This document shows, in pieces, positions 47,190 through 60,800 of a stretch of 64,000 nt of DNA. Numbering within the stretch: the first letter of the stretch is position 1; every line of letters starts with the position of its first letter. Source of the stretch: Balanoglossus misakiensis (Eukaryota > Hemichordata); the NCBI GenBank assembly GCA_040954595.2, contig CM082581.2:7068001-7132000 (forward strand). The letters run 5' to 3'. A program made the position numbers and the translations under genes. The notes under the pieces are model-generated. The model did no database searches. It saw nothing but the letters and a program-made list of their open reading frames with translations, and was not told the origin of the DNA.

Positions 47190-50100
47190 TGACACAGATG
47201 CCAGTCCAGGCAGATACGTCGGAGAAACTTTTATTTTCTAAAATAGCAGGTGACTTCAATATCAAAAGGTGTTAATACACATGTTTTGCAACTCGACACA
47301 AGGCGCTTGTTTATAGAGTATACGGCGAAATGTTTATATTTGCTTTAATGAAGAACTATACACAGCAAGTGTCCCTAATAGGGATCTATCTTAATGTGAC
47401 GTCATCGTTCTTTTCGAGGTTTTGTGATAATGCTTTCTGTTGGTGTATATCTTTGTGGCGTTGCGTGGAATTCGTGTTTGCCTTAGCTTCTCTGACATGT
47501 CCATGTAAAGGTCTTTTGATGGTATTTTTCAATAATTTTTAATTACCGTTTTCTAAATTTGTTAATTCCTTATCAACTATCAATAAGACGATTTCCGAAA
47601 GAGTTTTTGTAAGATACAATTGCTATTTATATAGTCTTGCACATTTTCTATTCCATAAACTGTAAATAAATTTAAAAAATAGAAAAGAAAAGATGCTACG
47701 GCTACTCTTTCTTCGGTTGGTTTCCCCCCATTATTTACGAAGGTTAAAAGTTACCAGGCACAGTTAAGAAACCACGGAGGCACACGTAGGCGACCGTCGT
47801 GGCGTTAGGTATATACAGCACACTCATAAAAGGGTAAAATGTCCTGCATATATTTTTCGTCGCGTGAGATATCCCACCTTGGTTAAAACATGCCTCGCGC
47901 ATTGTTCAATATGCAAAATTGGTGTCAAGATATTGCTAGTGTGTCACAGATGCAGTCGTCATAACGGTTGTCCTTATATGGGCATATGCGAAAGTGGGGT
48001 ACGATGTGAAAAGTGGCACGTCCCTTGCCAAAAGGCGCGAAAACCATCTCAGAGGCAAACTTTGCTGATTTATGCCGAATCAACATCCAGAATTGACACC
48101 TGTGACACATTTGTAGCCGTGAAGTGCGCACACAGCGACGTTTGATGACTCAGTTTCGCCTGTGCGCTTCTGTGCAAGGCGTCGATTATACTGCCATTAA
48201 AACTACTTGAAAATCGGATTAACAGATTTATTGTGAAAGAAAAGGGTTTCTGACATATGTGCAGAACTTGTCTTTTGAGCTGGAAATAATTAGCAGTGTT
48301 ATGAGAAAATGACGTTTAAAATGACATTTTCACTGGCGCCCCCTTAAACTGCTCTGTGTGAGTCAAAAAACCCTCGAGCAATTAGCTCTGGCTTTTACGC
48401 GGCCTCGTATTTTAAAGGGCTTGTCGAAGTATGGTTATGTCGTAACAAGCATGTGAATTTTAAGGCTGCATTCAAAAATATTAAACAAGGGGGTAAAATA
48501 TTGAAGATGGACATGAAATCAAATAAACTATTCATTTTGAGGGAAGGGTGGTTGAGGGGGAAGGGAGGAAATTAAAAATAATATTGCCCCGTGGTAGATG
48601 CTAGGGGTGGAAATAGTCTAGAGTCCAGACTCTTGTTTTCGTAGTCAGATAACAGGCATGATCGCATCCTTTTTTCACTTGGCATCATTTGGCATTCGAG
48701 CAAGCTCCACTCCAATAATCGGAATCATCGAGGGCTGAGCCTTTAGCAGTGAAGCGTGCAACAATTTGAACGTCTCGTATAGTGGATGAGCGAATCCCAA
48801 TCGGATGCGCGTCGTGCGATCGCGTGATCATCGGAAGACATAGGATGAAACATTCGTATAAATCGCGGTTATTTATAGCCGGGACGGTCTTATTGAATTG
48901 GAAGTAAAGCAGAGATAAGTGAGCTTTTTGGCAATAAACTCCAATTAAACCTCCATAACGGGAGAAGCGATCGTGTTGTGCAACGCGATAAATTTGCCAC
49001 GACTGTCTGCGCTGATTTATGGCGGCGCATCGGATGATTGTTATCTATGTGTAATGGAAGGTAAGATGCTGGCAGAAGCATGATCCTGCCATCATCTGGC
49101 TTAGCTCACATCTCGTTTTCAGTGCTTCTCCGGCTCCCCCCTCTCTTTTTTCCACCTTGAGTGGGTCACCATCCCCGAGATAAATCAAAACTTAATAGGT
49201 CAGATAACGAGAGGAATAGATGCTGCGACGCTCGCACACGCGCGCGCGACCCTCCAAAGTACGGAGAGCCTTTGGCCCCGACTGCGCGCGGCCCGAAAGC
49301 AGATCCCGGCGGCACAGAGTGTAAAAGCTGGTGGTCACGTTTTTCGTGGAGGGGGCGCGTGCGGGTTAGATGTGGTCGTGAACCGTTGTTCAGGCACGTT
49401 TGTTTTATTCGCCTGTTTCATATTTTGTGAGCACAAGATGCAATCAGACACTACTGCAGCGTCGTAATGATGGCTTCTATGTTTTTAAGTAGACGCCTGT
49501 CAATTATTTATGAGTTCGTTCGTTGTTGAGGCCAGAAGGGCCAGGCTGTGGTTTAGGGTGGAACGCGTGGTGCAGGTAGACGCCACAAAGTTGGTTGGAA
49601 ATCATCGAATATAAATACTTGATTTTTTTACAGTGACTTTCATTAATCACTGTGCACAGCGGGCGTTTTCGTGGGAATTGAACTGAATAGGGACTTTTAA
49701 AAACTCACAATGTATTTTGATTGGAATAACTCACTGCATGCGTGTCAAGTTCATTTGCGCATCGAAGCAGTGATGGGGAAATTGTTCCGCTAATAACCGG
49801 GCAGCCGGTGGCCCCAACACAGTCACTGTGCTCCCATGCTTACCGTTGGAATTCATGGGTCAGTGCGTAATCCCATTTATCGGAACATAGCCAAGAATTT
49901 CCCAAAGCGTGCAAACCAGAAACCACTCAGAATAGATAAACGTGACAATGATTTTAAAACTCTCCCAAATCAATACTCCGATCGACATATGTTAATAATT
50001 GTTGCCTTGCAGTATGGCTCACTTGACACATGAGTAAGCTACACATTTCAATTCTTCTTCAATAGTCCGATTTTGATTGGTTGATTGTCATTCAATTCTA

Positions 50101-52515
50101 TTCTTTTCTATTCTACATCATTATTATATCTTTGTATATTTTACGTTCATTTATGGGTCTGAGCTATCATTACACTACTGAATGTAAATACCCCCCCCCC
50201 CAGCAAATTACATATCGGTACACCGTTCCCTATTTCGTCACTGTGTACACAGATCTGCAATGGGAATGACGCCCTCAAGTGCTCATCGCAGTTTCAAGTA
50301 CGACACATTAAGTAGTTCACGGTTCAAAACAAGTCGGCCCAACATAAGGCATATACTCAAAAAGTACGATCGCGACTTACATATAAGGTTATTTAAATAC
50401 CCTCTATATTTATCCTACTTCACGAACCCCACCCGACACAGTTACGTGCTGACACGCAAAGTACATCAGATGAACTTCAGTGAAATTATTAACTGGCAGT
50501 TTTATCCAGTCGGCATTTTTAGGGATAAAATCCATTTTATAACAATAATTAAGTGAGAGACGATAAATAGTTACAAGAAAACAAATCTTATTCGATCTCT
50601 CAGGAATCAATTACTCTTAGAAGTACAATCATTTTCTGATGTCAGATTCCTTGTAAAATAATACAACAAACAATAAATTCAGAAATGTCATAGGCCTAAT
50701 TACGTATTCATAATGGTAAGCCGAGAAAGATTGAATATAGCTTAATAGTCCGTTTCTAGCATTTCTAAATCTATTTATGTTTTAATATTTATTATTTGAA
50801 CAGGATTATTATTCCATATCTTTACATCAACTAACTTGTAAAGGACTGCCCTACAATAGTTCTATGCTTTAGAACCTGGACAACGCGTGCTTGAGTCTCC
50901 AATGAATGATGTTCACGCATTTTGAACAATTAACGTGGGACGTCACTTGACTGTGAAGTATAGGGGTGTCGTGATGCCAGGCACGAGCCTCGGGGGTCAA
51001 AGTAATTCAACGCCTTAAAGATATCTATAAATAAACTATTTATATCACGTCGAGTAGGTCACTAAAAGAGCTTGCACTCAACCCATAATCGAACGGATAC
51101 GTCGTTGGGTGCTGACATTAATGACAATGAAAATTCTTTTTCGTTAGAACAGACATTTCAGATCAGTACAGTATTTTTCTTCTTAGTTGGACTCTAATGG
51201 TATGCCCAGTCCTGGCCGAGATGAATGTGTGGCATTTTGAAAATGGGTGGCCAGTTTGTGATTGGGGTGGGCTAGAAATCTTAACTTATTGTTATTACAC
51301 CTTTCTAGCACTTACCACATCATTCCAATGCATTTCTTAGGAGCCGAAACCGTTAAATTCTAAAACCCATTTACCAGTAAAGGTAAAATCTATATACGTC
51401 ACTAATCATGCTAATGCCATGACATTACGTCTATGTTACGATGAGTGTACGTCACATGTTTGGACGTGGTTACTGTTTCACTTCTACAATAACTGCGGTT
51501 GCGCAGGGAATAACTGACAATCCGACGAGGATTAACTTTCTCCGGCCGGCCCATGGGGTGCGTTTATGTTCTAGCAAGCCAAGGTAACATCTTAGACAGT
51601 AGAAATGCTTTCTCTAAACGGTTACACCCTAGACTACAGTACACCCAGGGAGGTTGAGTTACAAAGAGGTGGTGCTGGTTTGATGATATAATTGGTTGAC
51701 TTCCTAAAAGTGCAGTATCTTTTATCCCGCCGATTAAATTTGATATAATAGAGTGTTGCCGGGAAAACGTTAAGTAGGCGAGAACTTTGGAAGCAAATTT
51801 CAATATCTCAATAACTTATCATATGAGAGGAAGTAAACCGGACTATCCACAATGAATGGCTATATTTCCGGAATCATTTTTAGTTGACGACAATCTTATT
51901 ATCGTGTGATTGACGTTTGACATTTCCAACGGACGACGGTGTTTGCTTTAATTTCAATCGAGCAAATTTTCTATAAATAGTTCATTTCATTGATATTTAG
52001 TACTGAAGTAGGGTGGTTTAAGAGGCTGCATGAATTCGTGAGCGCCCCCTCAATTTGGTATAGGATTTACTGTCGTTTTCTTAGTTAAATCCCTCAGACA
52101 GGCGACAAGTCATTATGTAACAGGGGACTGTTATTTTTGGTAATTTAAACTGTGGTCCCTCCAGGGACCGTGTTTAAACGAACAAGATACACTATCTCAT
52201 GATTATTGTCACTATCAATATTAATATCGTCTACTCAAATACGTGGAAACGCCTTTGTATCTTGATCTTGCACGTTTGAACATCTGTCAAGGTGGCCTGC
52301 TTGCTTTAGGTCGACGTACTTGTCTAAATAGATCGCTGGTGGCGCTGTTACACGCGTCAATTTATGTGTGCCAAAACCCCGATAATCACGTTGAAAGAAT
52401 GGAAGCGAAAACAGAAGTCGACGGACTGGAGTCTATGTGATGTGCTTAATAATTTAAAACCAATCAAATTAAAACATATCTCTTCAGATAAATTTTGTAT
52501 TTGTTTCTATTACAG
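47190..52515. other. Gene-poor region downstream of the FGF gene
   Basis: I recognised no coding exon. CpG-rich patches (48.7-49.4 kb) alternate with AT-rich DNA (50.0-50.9 kb). An 11-base C run lies at 50191-50201. Confidence 0.5.
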
Positions 52516-52750
52516 GGCAAAATCCACGCTCATCAAAATTCAAACATGTGATCAGCCACGACGAAGTTGTATCAGAATCGAGCACAGGTGCTTTTGGACT
52601 CGGCGAAACTTGTGCCCAATTTTGCAGTCGCTCTGCCAGAGCAAAGCCGCGGAGATGTCAAGACACCAAACCGAACTCTTACGACTTCGTGGACATGTGG
52701 GAATGGGGCGGACAGGCCGAGAATTGTGGAGAATCCCAATCGGGGGAAAG
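52516..52750 (+). CDS. Possible orphan exon
   Basis: A clear pyrimidine-rich acceptor (TTCTATTACAG) and a donor (AAAG then GTAAGC) bracket 235 bases. One frame stays open throughout for 77 codons. The frame has five Cys and two Trp and no family match that I know. All three plus-strand frames and parts of the minus strand are fairly open here, so the openness may only reflect composition. It could be an exon of an unseen gene or a chance pairing of sites. Confidence 0.2.
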
Positions 52751-54817
52751 GTAAGCGGCCCTTGCCATACACACACATGACACCCCAGTGGGTTAAAGGT
52801 GAAGCGCGTGTCAGAGACCGTCTGAGTGGATTACAGACAGAAATGACGCGGGACCTTTGTGACAAGTGAAATGTTTTTGTAAGTCCACTCGCGGAGTGTA
52901 ATAATGTTGACGTTGTGTGACGCAGACGGGGGCATTGGGCAAAGAAGATCGGAAAGAGGAATTTTCAGAGGTTTGTGTGTTGAAGTCACGCAAAAGAGAC
53001 ACGGACAAAAGAACTGAGACGAAATCCGCAGGTTTCGACTGACGCACACGGCGTGCGTAGAATTCTTCCACCACGAGTCGCACCGACTAATTGCCAGGTG
53101 GCTGTAAATTGGCCCAGTGAATAGCCAAAGAGTATCGGCCATTCAAGTCAACGAACCTCAGCGATTTGACTTAATTAGGATTACGCAATGTGACACCGGG
53201 GAGGAGGGGGGGGGGTAAACGACCTGGATTCGGGACAGAGGCAAATGAGAACGCGACAGAAAAATGAAAGTAAAATACATGTAAAACAAGAAAAATGATT
53301 ATGTAAAATGTAGGAAGCGATAACAGGTATATGATATGAATGGGTTTGTAGCGAAACCGATAGTGAAATTTGCCTGAAGATTAGAGGCCAAAATGACGAC
53401 CACCACTGAAACAAAACAAAGTAAAACAAAGTAAAACAAAGTAAAACAATACAGCGTATACGAATTAACAAGATAAAACAGCCTTGTTAGAATACCCAAT
53501 GTGCTCAAACGAGGCCCTTTTTCTCAGTAGGGGAGGAACTTGTTCTAAGCGCATTAAGAAATGATGGGACTTCCTCCGATGATCAATTTTCGAAATAAAG
53601 AAAACATAATAACATTGGCAATAACAACTTCTGCGTAGAGGTGAGCTATTTATGAATAATTAACGGTAAGAAGGATGCTGTGACGCGATATTTAACACTT
53701 CGATGAGTTTTCGACCGAATTCAGACTTGTAGGACAATGTCCAGGTCGATCTCATTCCTCAATACACGCTGCGTGCAGGGTTGTTACAGCTGCAGCACAA
53801 ACCGAACGAGGCACCTGCAGAAAAAAAAAACAGTGTCGTAAAATACTCGGCTCGCAGTCACGTTGAAGCGCAGGCTACTGTCTGTGGTTTATGTCACGCG
53901 TTGGATCACGCGTCGCTCGGTTGGACGCAGTGTGGCTTTAATCGATTTCCTTATCAGATACTGACGTACAGCTTGTGTAATCGCCATTCATCTGTCTTTA
54001 TCGGTGAACGGAGCTAGTCGTAAACTTTCTGCCTGGATGGTTTTATGCCATCTTCAATGCCATTTACTGTTAGAATGCATCTGTGCGGATATTCTATGCG
54101 GCTGTACAAACTCCATTGTATCATGTATGTATGTATGTGTACATGTACATCAGACCAATATGCAATATTATTTGCTGGAAATATTTTAATCAAAGAAAGA
54201 TCTGGTTTAACATAATGATCGACAATTTACAAATAAATCTCCATAAAATGAATAATGAAGCAAATGTCTTTCAATATATTTCATATTATTTTCATAATTC
54301 TTAACTAAATGAAATTGTATCGAAATATTTTACTTGTCGAGTAAATAAGTTGTTCTCTGACCCCATTTTAGTTTTTGAATTGCCACCTTATAATCCATGA
54401 CATCATATGACAGTCCTTGGTATTTTGTTCATTCGGCGGACCACCGAATATGGCGTCAAGGCTTTCTCTCTCTGTGTTGTGTCTTGGCCACTTTTCTAAC
54501 CTCGGGACCGAATCTTTCGAAAGGTGTTGTCTCTCATATTAACCCAGTGTTCGTTAATAACTGATTAGTTATGTACTAGTAAATTCACTTTAGTGTAAAG
54601 TTTTTAATGTTGTCTTCGATGGTGATTGAAACATGCTTTCAATATTTTGTTCTTCGGATCGGACATGGATATGTCTTTGTGCGCTGATCAGGTTGGTGTA
54701 CCATCCTCGATATTTCGACTCTGTTGCATTTCATTAGGAGGTACTACCATAGTTTCCAGGATATTTTGAAACGCAGGCCTGGGTCACATGGTAAGTGTCA
54801 TGTGGTTAATGCCTCGA
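52751..54817. other. Intergenic DNA with simple repeats
   Basis: Contains a 10-base G run at 53206-53215, a tandem GTAAAACAAA repeat of three to four units at about 53408-53450, and an ATGT tetranucleotide stretch near 54122-54145. The last part should hold the 3' UTR of the minus-strand gene that stops at 54818. Confidence 0.5.
53408..53450. repeat. Short tandem repeat, 10-base unit
   Basis: Consecutive GTAAAACAAA units are visible by eye, ending in GTAAAACAAT. Confidence 0.85.
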
Positions 54818-57800
54818 CTACGAAGTCGAGGAAATGTGGGGAAGGATGACGTCCGGAGCCCGCCACCTCTCGCTTTCAATGTTCACCAACCACTTCTCGA
54901 TTCTCGACTCGGGGGTCTCGGGTTCCCTCTGGTATTCCGGCGTTTCGTCGATGACGGTCTCTCTGATCGGGAGAACGATTCCCTCGTCGGTGTCGTTGTC
55001 GTCGTCGTCAGCGGTTTGGCCCCATTCGTCTCCCCCGTCTTCCTCCGGGATGCCGGATTTCACGATGCAGTCGTTCTGAAGGCAGCCACCGCCGACTAGA
55101 CAGTTATCACTAGGCTGTCGCCTGGTGGTGATGTCACCGCTGGAGCTCTGCCGAATTTGCTCCACGAAATGTTCTGTGTCATCGGCCAAGTTCTCTTGAC
55201 CTTTGCAAACTTCGTTGAGAGATTGCCTGATCTTTTCCAACACAAGAACATCGTGTCCGTTGGTGTGCATGTAGTTATTATTTGACACTGAAAAGGAAAA
55301 TAGGAAAATATTTTAAACAAAGCAGTGCGCAAAAAAGGGACATTTTCATTGTTACATCTGCAGGGTCTCAACTTGGTCTTGAACGGAAAGGCGGCTTTTC
55401 AACGAAAGGATTAACGGAATCACAATAGGCGTCAACTTCACGGTCACGGAGCAGACAACAATGTCAAGGAATCCAATTACAACTTATGCGGCCAATGTTT
55501 GCAACATCCAAGGCGGTTTAGAAGGCCGCAGAATTAAAAATTTAAATTTTAAAACAGTTAGCAAAATCAGATATGTTAATTTTGTTCATTGCGTGGACCG
55601 TTAAGGTCCTCGACTTGCAAACTAGGTAAACCTAATCGAGGGAAAAATACAAGCTGTGTTTGTTTGTTTGTTTGTTTGTTAGAAACTAATTACAACAAAG
55701 GCCCCAACGCGACCGAATCATAGCCATGAAAGTCGTTGATCTATGACCACAGACAAAGAGAAATGTCGACCCCGGTGACACGAATGTGACGAAGTTGTCA
55801 TGGTGACAGCGCCTGAAGATGACCACGATTGTTATTGCCTCGGGTTACAATACATGACTCGCGGTTTCATCATTTATGTAGAATAAAGATAGACGTCCAT
55901 ATATTGTGTCAGGTGGAACAACCTTGTTAGAATATGGAAGGTGGAATGACCGTGTTTAGAAGTCAGACAGACAGTCAGTCAGTCATTGAATCAGTCACGG
56001 AAGAAAGAAAGAAAAAAAAGAAAGAAAGAATAAAAACAAGCCAGCAAACCTTTTTGAAAGAAATTAACACAATAAACCAAACACTTATTTCAATAACACC
56101 ACCTCCACGGGTTTTCGTGTATTGACGTGGAAGGTGACCCTGGTCCCACCCATTGAGTGTCACGGCATCATGGGTGTATGACAACCCGCCATGGTCGACA
56201 AGGATATACGGCTAACTATTATGACAAGAAGGACAATATTTGGTATTGTTCAGAAAACAGCGACAACAATCCATTAACCGTGGTCATTACGTGCGTTTCC
56301 ACAAACGTCTGCCAGCTTTTCGGCCCCAATATCCCTCCCTAAGAAGTGAAAGTAGTGACCTATGCGCGTTTTAGCTTGAACAGTTTAAGCTACAGACAAA
56401 GATGAGTTTTTCTCATTGTGCTTGGCCTGGTCAATAAGTGGTATCGTGAATGAAATGGGAAAAGGGACCGAGAGAAGCACTTTTTATTGTGTTTTCACTG
56501 CGTCTAATACCCCTAAGTCCTTTTATACAGTGAGCATTTGGAGACGATTGTATGGAAACGTTCACCTTTTTCCCCCAGGTGGCACTATTTAATGCAAATC
56601 CACGCTTCTTTCAATGAGTCAAGTTCAAATCCAATCGCGGTCAGCCTTTTGTGTTTAAGTTGTTACGTAAGTAATTCGAAATCGCTAACTTTCAAAAGTC
56701 AACCACAATATATTTTTTCTCGGCAAAATCGTCCACAGCACCCGTTCATTTATTTTGCAAATTCGAAGCAATTGCGTTGGTCATTGGCCAAGTTAACAAA
56801 GACCAGAATTATTTCACCGATCGGTCAAAGAAAGACTGAAGTTGGAATATGAGTGAAAGTGGGAAAGTTCTGGACAATTTTGACAAGACCCGCAAAATTG
56901 TCAACAATAATGGGTCCAGGAGCCACGGGCAAATTTCTCGCTTCTCCAGGGTTTCCGGAAAGGTCCGAAAATAATCTCTGCGATTCTTAATAAGAGAACT
57001 CAATAGTTGCTTTCGGCATAATCGATATAGTGAGTTCAATACTAGAATTTATAGACTTGGAATTTGTCCTTGCAGATACTAATCTTTATGATATTTTGAA
57101 GTAGACCCATTAAAAATGTGGTAGTTTACCTGAAGTTCTCGGGGCCGGGAGAGGAGTATCCGGTCGGGAACTTTGACGGCTGACGAGAGACCGCCGTGAT
57201 ATCCTCGGGGACGGCACCGGAGAGTTAGTTAGGGATGACACGCCGTTGGTGTGCGACGATTTCCGACGGATCAGCGGCGAGGAGTTTGTCGAACTCGGCA
57301 TCGCCTCTTGGGTGGAGAAAATGTTTCTCCTGTGTATCAGTGGCGAGCTGCCGGCGCTCTGTTGTCCCGGCGGCGGCGGATCGTCGGACCCCGTGCTCGT
57401 CGTTCGTCTCAACACCTTCCGCAGCAGGTCCGGGGAGCCGTCGCCTGATCGCGGCGACGCCATGTTGTCGCCCTGGTTCTGAATCCCCTTCGCCATATGC
57501 CGCTCCAGGTGCCTTCGCATGTCCGGCATCGATGCGTGCTTTAGGAATTTTCCGCGGTGGCGCATGAACGACGACGGGCTCTGCGGGGGTGTGTCGGGCG
57601 CCGCGTCGGCCCTGAGCGGAAACGTAGTCTCTTTCTCTGTAGGCGAATCCCCGATCTCATGCCGCGATAACGGACTGTTCACCAGCGGTGGCAAGTTGTT
57701 CAGCGCCGGTGCACTGTCGATTTTCCGAAGAGCTCTCTTCCGTCTTTCCAGGAGTCTCGGCTTGACCCCGGGGCTTGTTGGCGGTGTCTGGTATCCGCCG

Positions 57801-57826
57801 AAGACATCGTTACCTCCATCGCTCAT
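54818..57826 (-). CDS. Unrecognised disordered protein rich in Ser, Pro and Arg
   Basis: Exons 57826-57130 (232 codons plus G) and 55287-54818 (TG plus 155 codons plus TAG) join in phase through GT-AG sites to give 388 residues. An undetected small exon between them is possible. The first 232 residues are low-complexity: TPPTSPG (14-20), many SP/TP sites, a basic RRKRALRK (28-35), and a repeated SSPLI-x-RR unit at about 160-167 and 183-188. Basic phosphosite-like RRTTS (140-144), RRKSS (187-191) and RRSLVS (211-216) also occur. The second exon encodes a likely helix (about 248-272, EKIRQSLNEV), an acidic run with DDDDNDTDEG and a C-terminal helix around SRIEKWLVNI. I know no family with this layout and assign no function. 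Codon regularity and a consistent splice make the gene itself credible. Confidence 0.7.
55288..57129 (-). other. Intron of the disordered-protein gene
   Basis: This 1.8-kb intron has donor GTAAAC and acceptor CCTTTTCAG. It includes five GTTT units near 55658-55680, GAAA-rich sequence at 56003-56031, and an X-box-like GTTGTCATGGTGAC at 55794-55807. Confidence 0.6.
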
Positions 57827-60800
57827 ATTTGTCGGAAACGGTCGCGCTCGATACTCCGTTTATCGTATCAGACAGATTTCCAAAATCCGTCCGAATCAAA
57901 AAATGCCCGCAGCGCTTCGACTGCCAAATGTGCCGACGGTCGACAGTGCAGTGGGGTCCTTACCGCCTGAGATTTAGAGTCATTCGGATAAAACAGACGA
58001 TACAGTTCTCAGAGCGTGAACAATTGGGCAAACAACGCCAACAGGTAAACTACCGAAGTAAGTAAACCATTAGGCCGTACAGATAGAAAAGGGTCCTGGG
58101 CGCGGGACCGTGTCTGTCTGCTACTTTAACAAGTATGCGAGAGAACCTAACCCCTCTGTCTAGAACACAATAGAACCAGGTGGCATTGTTATGTAAATGC
58201 GGTAACTTTGCCGGCGGCCGAAGGAGTGTACCTGCATGTAACCACTTGCTGACCATCAGTATCACATTTGCCGCTGTCAAAAGAGCGTCATTAAAATGCC
58301 ATTTATTTTGTGGAAAGAACGTCGAGTGGTCCGCCAGCAAACACTACAGGCCGCTGTCTGCGTCACTCTGAACCCCTCGACTGCATGATTACACAGGTTT
58401 TTCTATTATAGGGGCAACAACCGATCGCGACTACAGCGATATTGTAAAGAAAAAAGTACAACAATGCTTTTCTCCCAGAGAAGTTGATCGCATTTTCGAA
58501 AAAAAACATTAATTAGATATTTGAATGGGTCAGAGGTCAATGGCCGGTACCTTTCCTACACGTCATCATTACCATACCATCGTCGGTTGCTCCAATGGCC
58601 ATGGTCAACCTTTGACAGTTTGATATTTTTAGCAACTGACGAAATGCACAATTATATTAGCCATGGCTGATATTGAAGGGTACTCCTACTTATCAACCCA
58701 GTGCATACATGTACACTCGGTAATCGTCGGCATTTATCGGACGTCGAAATTGAAAGTTTTAAACTTTCCCCAGTATTTTGCTCAAGTATCTCTGTTTAAA
58801 TGAAATGGTCAGCGTTCATTTTCTTTTAGTCAGCAAGTCATAGACCCCCATTTTTCATTTTGTACAGAAAATAGGAGATTCCGCGTGAATCACCACCTGT
58901 TGCGTCGTCGATGTAGTCGGTGCGTGCACCCCCCCCCCCTCCCACACGCGCGCTCGGGCAGTGAAACTTTCCAAACAGGACAGATTATTCCGTAATGCGC
59001 GACGAAAACCCATGGAAGGCTCTCGCAGTCTCCGGGATGGAATTTCATACGCGCATTGAAAATCGGCTTTCTTTGTGCGAGAATGGAGAAAATAACAGGA
59101 GCGCATTGTTATTACACCTGACAATACTCGCCAGCCGCGGAGGACATGTTTACAAACTCAGAATTTCAGACATTTGATCCTCTTCAGCTTTGGATCGAAT
59201 CTCCGGGTCAGGGGTCGCTTGAAGTATGATATGTAAACTTGATGCGCTCGGGGCGAGGCACAAAGACTAACAGGTTGTCTCCATCCAAACTTTCGAACGC
59301 CGAACTCTCTCAACACTTCCACCCGCGGAGAGATAAAAGAGCAAACACACTTACTTTCTGGATTAGTTTAATGTAAAGTCTGGTAAGTTTGCGCATGTAA
59401 TCAAGTGTAATTACATTACGGCGTAAACCGCGTTTTGCGTCATTCAAGTTCCGGCTCAGTAGAAGAAAAATAAACGTATTCATGACAATCGATTGTGCAG
59501 TGCAAGTGTTTGACTAGCATAAATTGTGCGGGAGCTCAATAAGCCTTCCTCCCCAAATATGCCAATTAAATTTCTGAAGTTCGTGTTGAAATTTTGCCAG
59601 TCTCGATGCGTGTCTGGGCATTCGCGAATCGACTCTGAAGGGGCTGCAAAATGGTGGCAAGGAAAACGGCTGTAATTGGTTCCAGTGCCGGGATTCGTTA
59701 AACAAGATAACATCCATATTAAACGTCCTTGTGTTATAGAGAGGCGCATAAACGATGTTGATTAAGTGGCTTTTGATTGCAGTCCATTTGGTTGGCTGGG
59801 GAGACAATGAGGTTTTATGGAGGACCTCGTTAATTTATTTTGATGGCCGGGAATAATTGGAGTGTACCAAAACATGTCCATGAAATGGCTGCCAAAGACA
59901 GAGGAACCCTGGGCAGGAAATTTGGGGGAGGGAGGGAGAGTGTGTGAGGTCGCGGTAGACGCTGGAGATAGAGACGAGCTTAGATAGATAGATACATCGA
60001 TGAAAGGCGAGTAAAATGCGTGCAATCAATCGCTGGATTCAGTACGGGGCTTAACGCAACCAGTGCAATTACCGCAATTTGCCCTCCTGTTATGCTTCCG
60101 AACCCCAGGGGAAGGAGTCTTTGTCCGGGACGGGATTTTCATTCAGCGGCATTGTGACTCCCGAAGGCGGTCGGGTCCCTGATACCCATTGTTCATTGTC
60201 TGTCGCGGAAAAATAAGGCAACTGTTGTTTTCTCCGCTGTTGTTGGGATATTCAGCCACTTAGGCAGCAATCATGGTTTCCGAAGCACGTTTGCACGACC
60301 TCCCATGTCACAAGAAAGTGGAAATGAAGTTGCTGCTTGGCGAACGACATTTTGACTGATGATCGCCAGAAGTAAACTCATTCAGTTTATTTGTAAACAT
60401 TTTATATCGAAGCAGATGAAGATTCGTCTGAGTCTGACAAATATCTCGAACGCCCACTTTACCATCAGCACTTAGAACTTGCAGTTGACCGTGAGAAACC
60501 CAAGTATATAGAGGGCGCTGTGTATAACATCTCGATCGTGGCAACGACGAACTTTGAAAATGATGTTTATCTGCGGTTGACAGGCAAACTTTTCAAAGCG
60601 TGGATTAATATTAGGCACGGTCCCTGCCCTCAATGTTGTGAAAGACTTTCATGAACAAAGGCTGGGAAACACACTTCTTGAGCGGCCTTAATCTGAATTA
60701 AGCCGTGAGAATTAATTACATGTAAAAAGGACCGAAGGTGACCGCACATTTGACAAAATTGGCATCCGAGTTGATTGTGATCAGAACATTCTCACTGAGT

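Noticed and set aside
46616-47195. Open frames of about 150 codons opposite FGF exon 3
   Set aside because: They are antisense shadows of a GC-rich coding exon.
57235-57977. Plus-strand frames opposite the disordered-protein gene
   Set aside because: They mirror the minus-strand coding exon, which has consistent splice sites and phosphosite-rich sequence.
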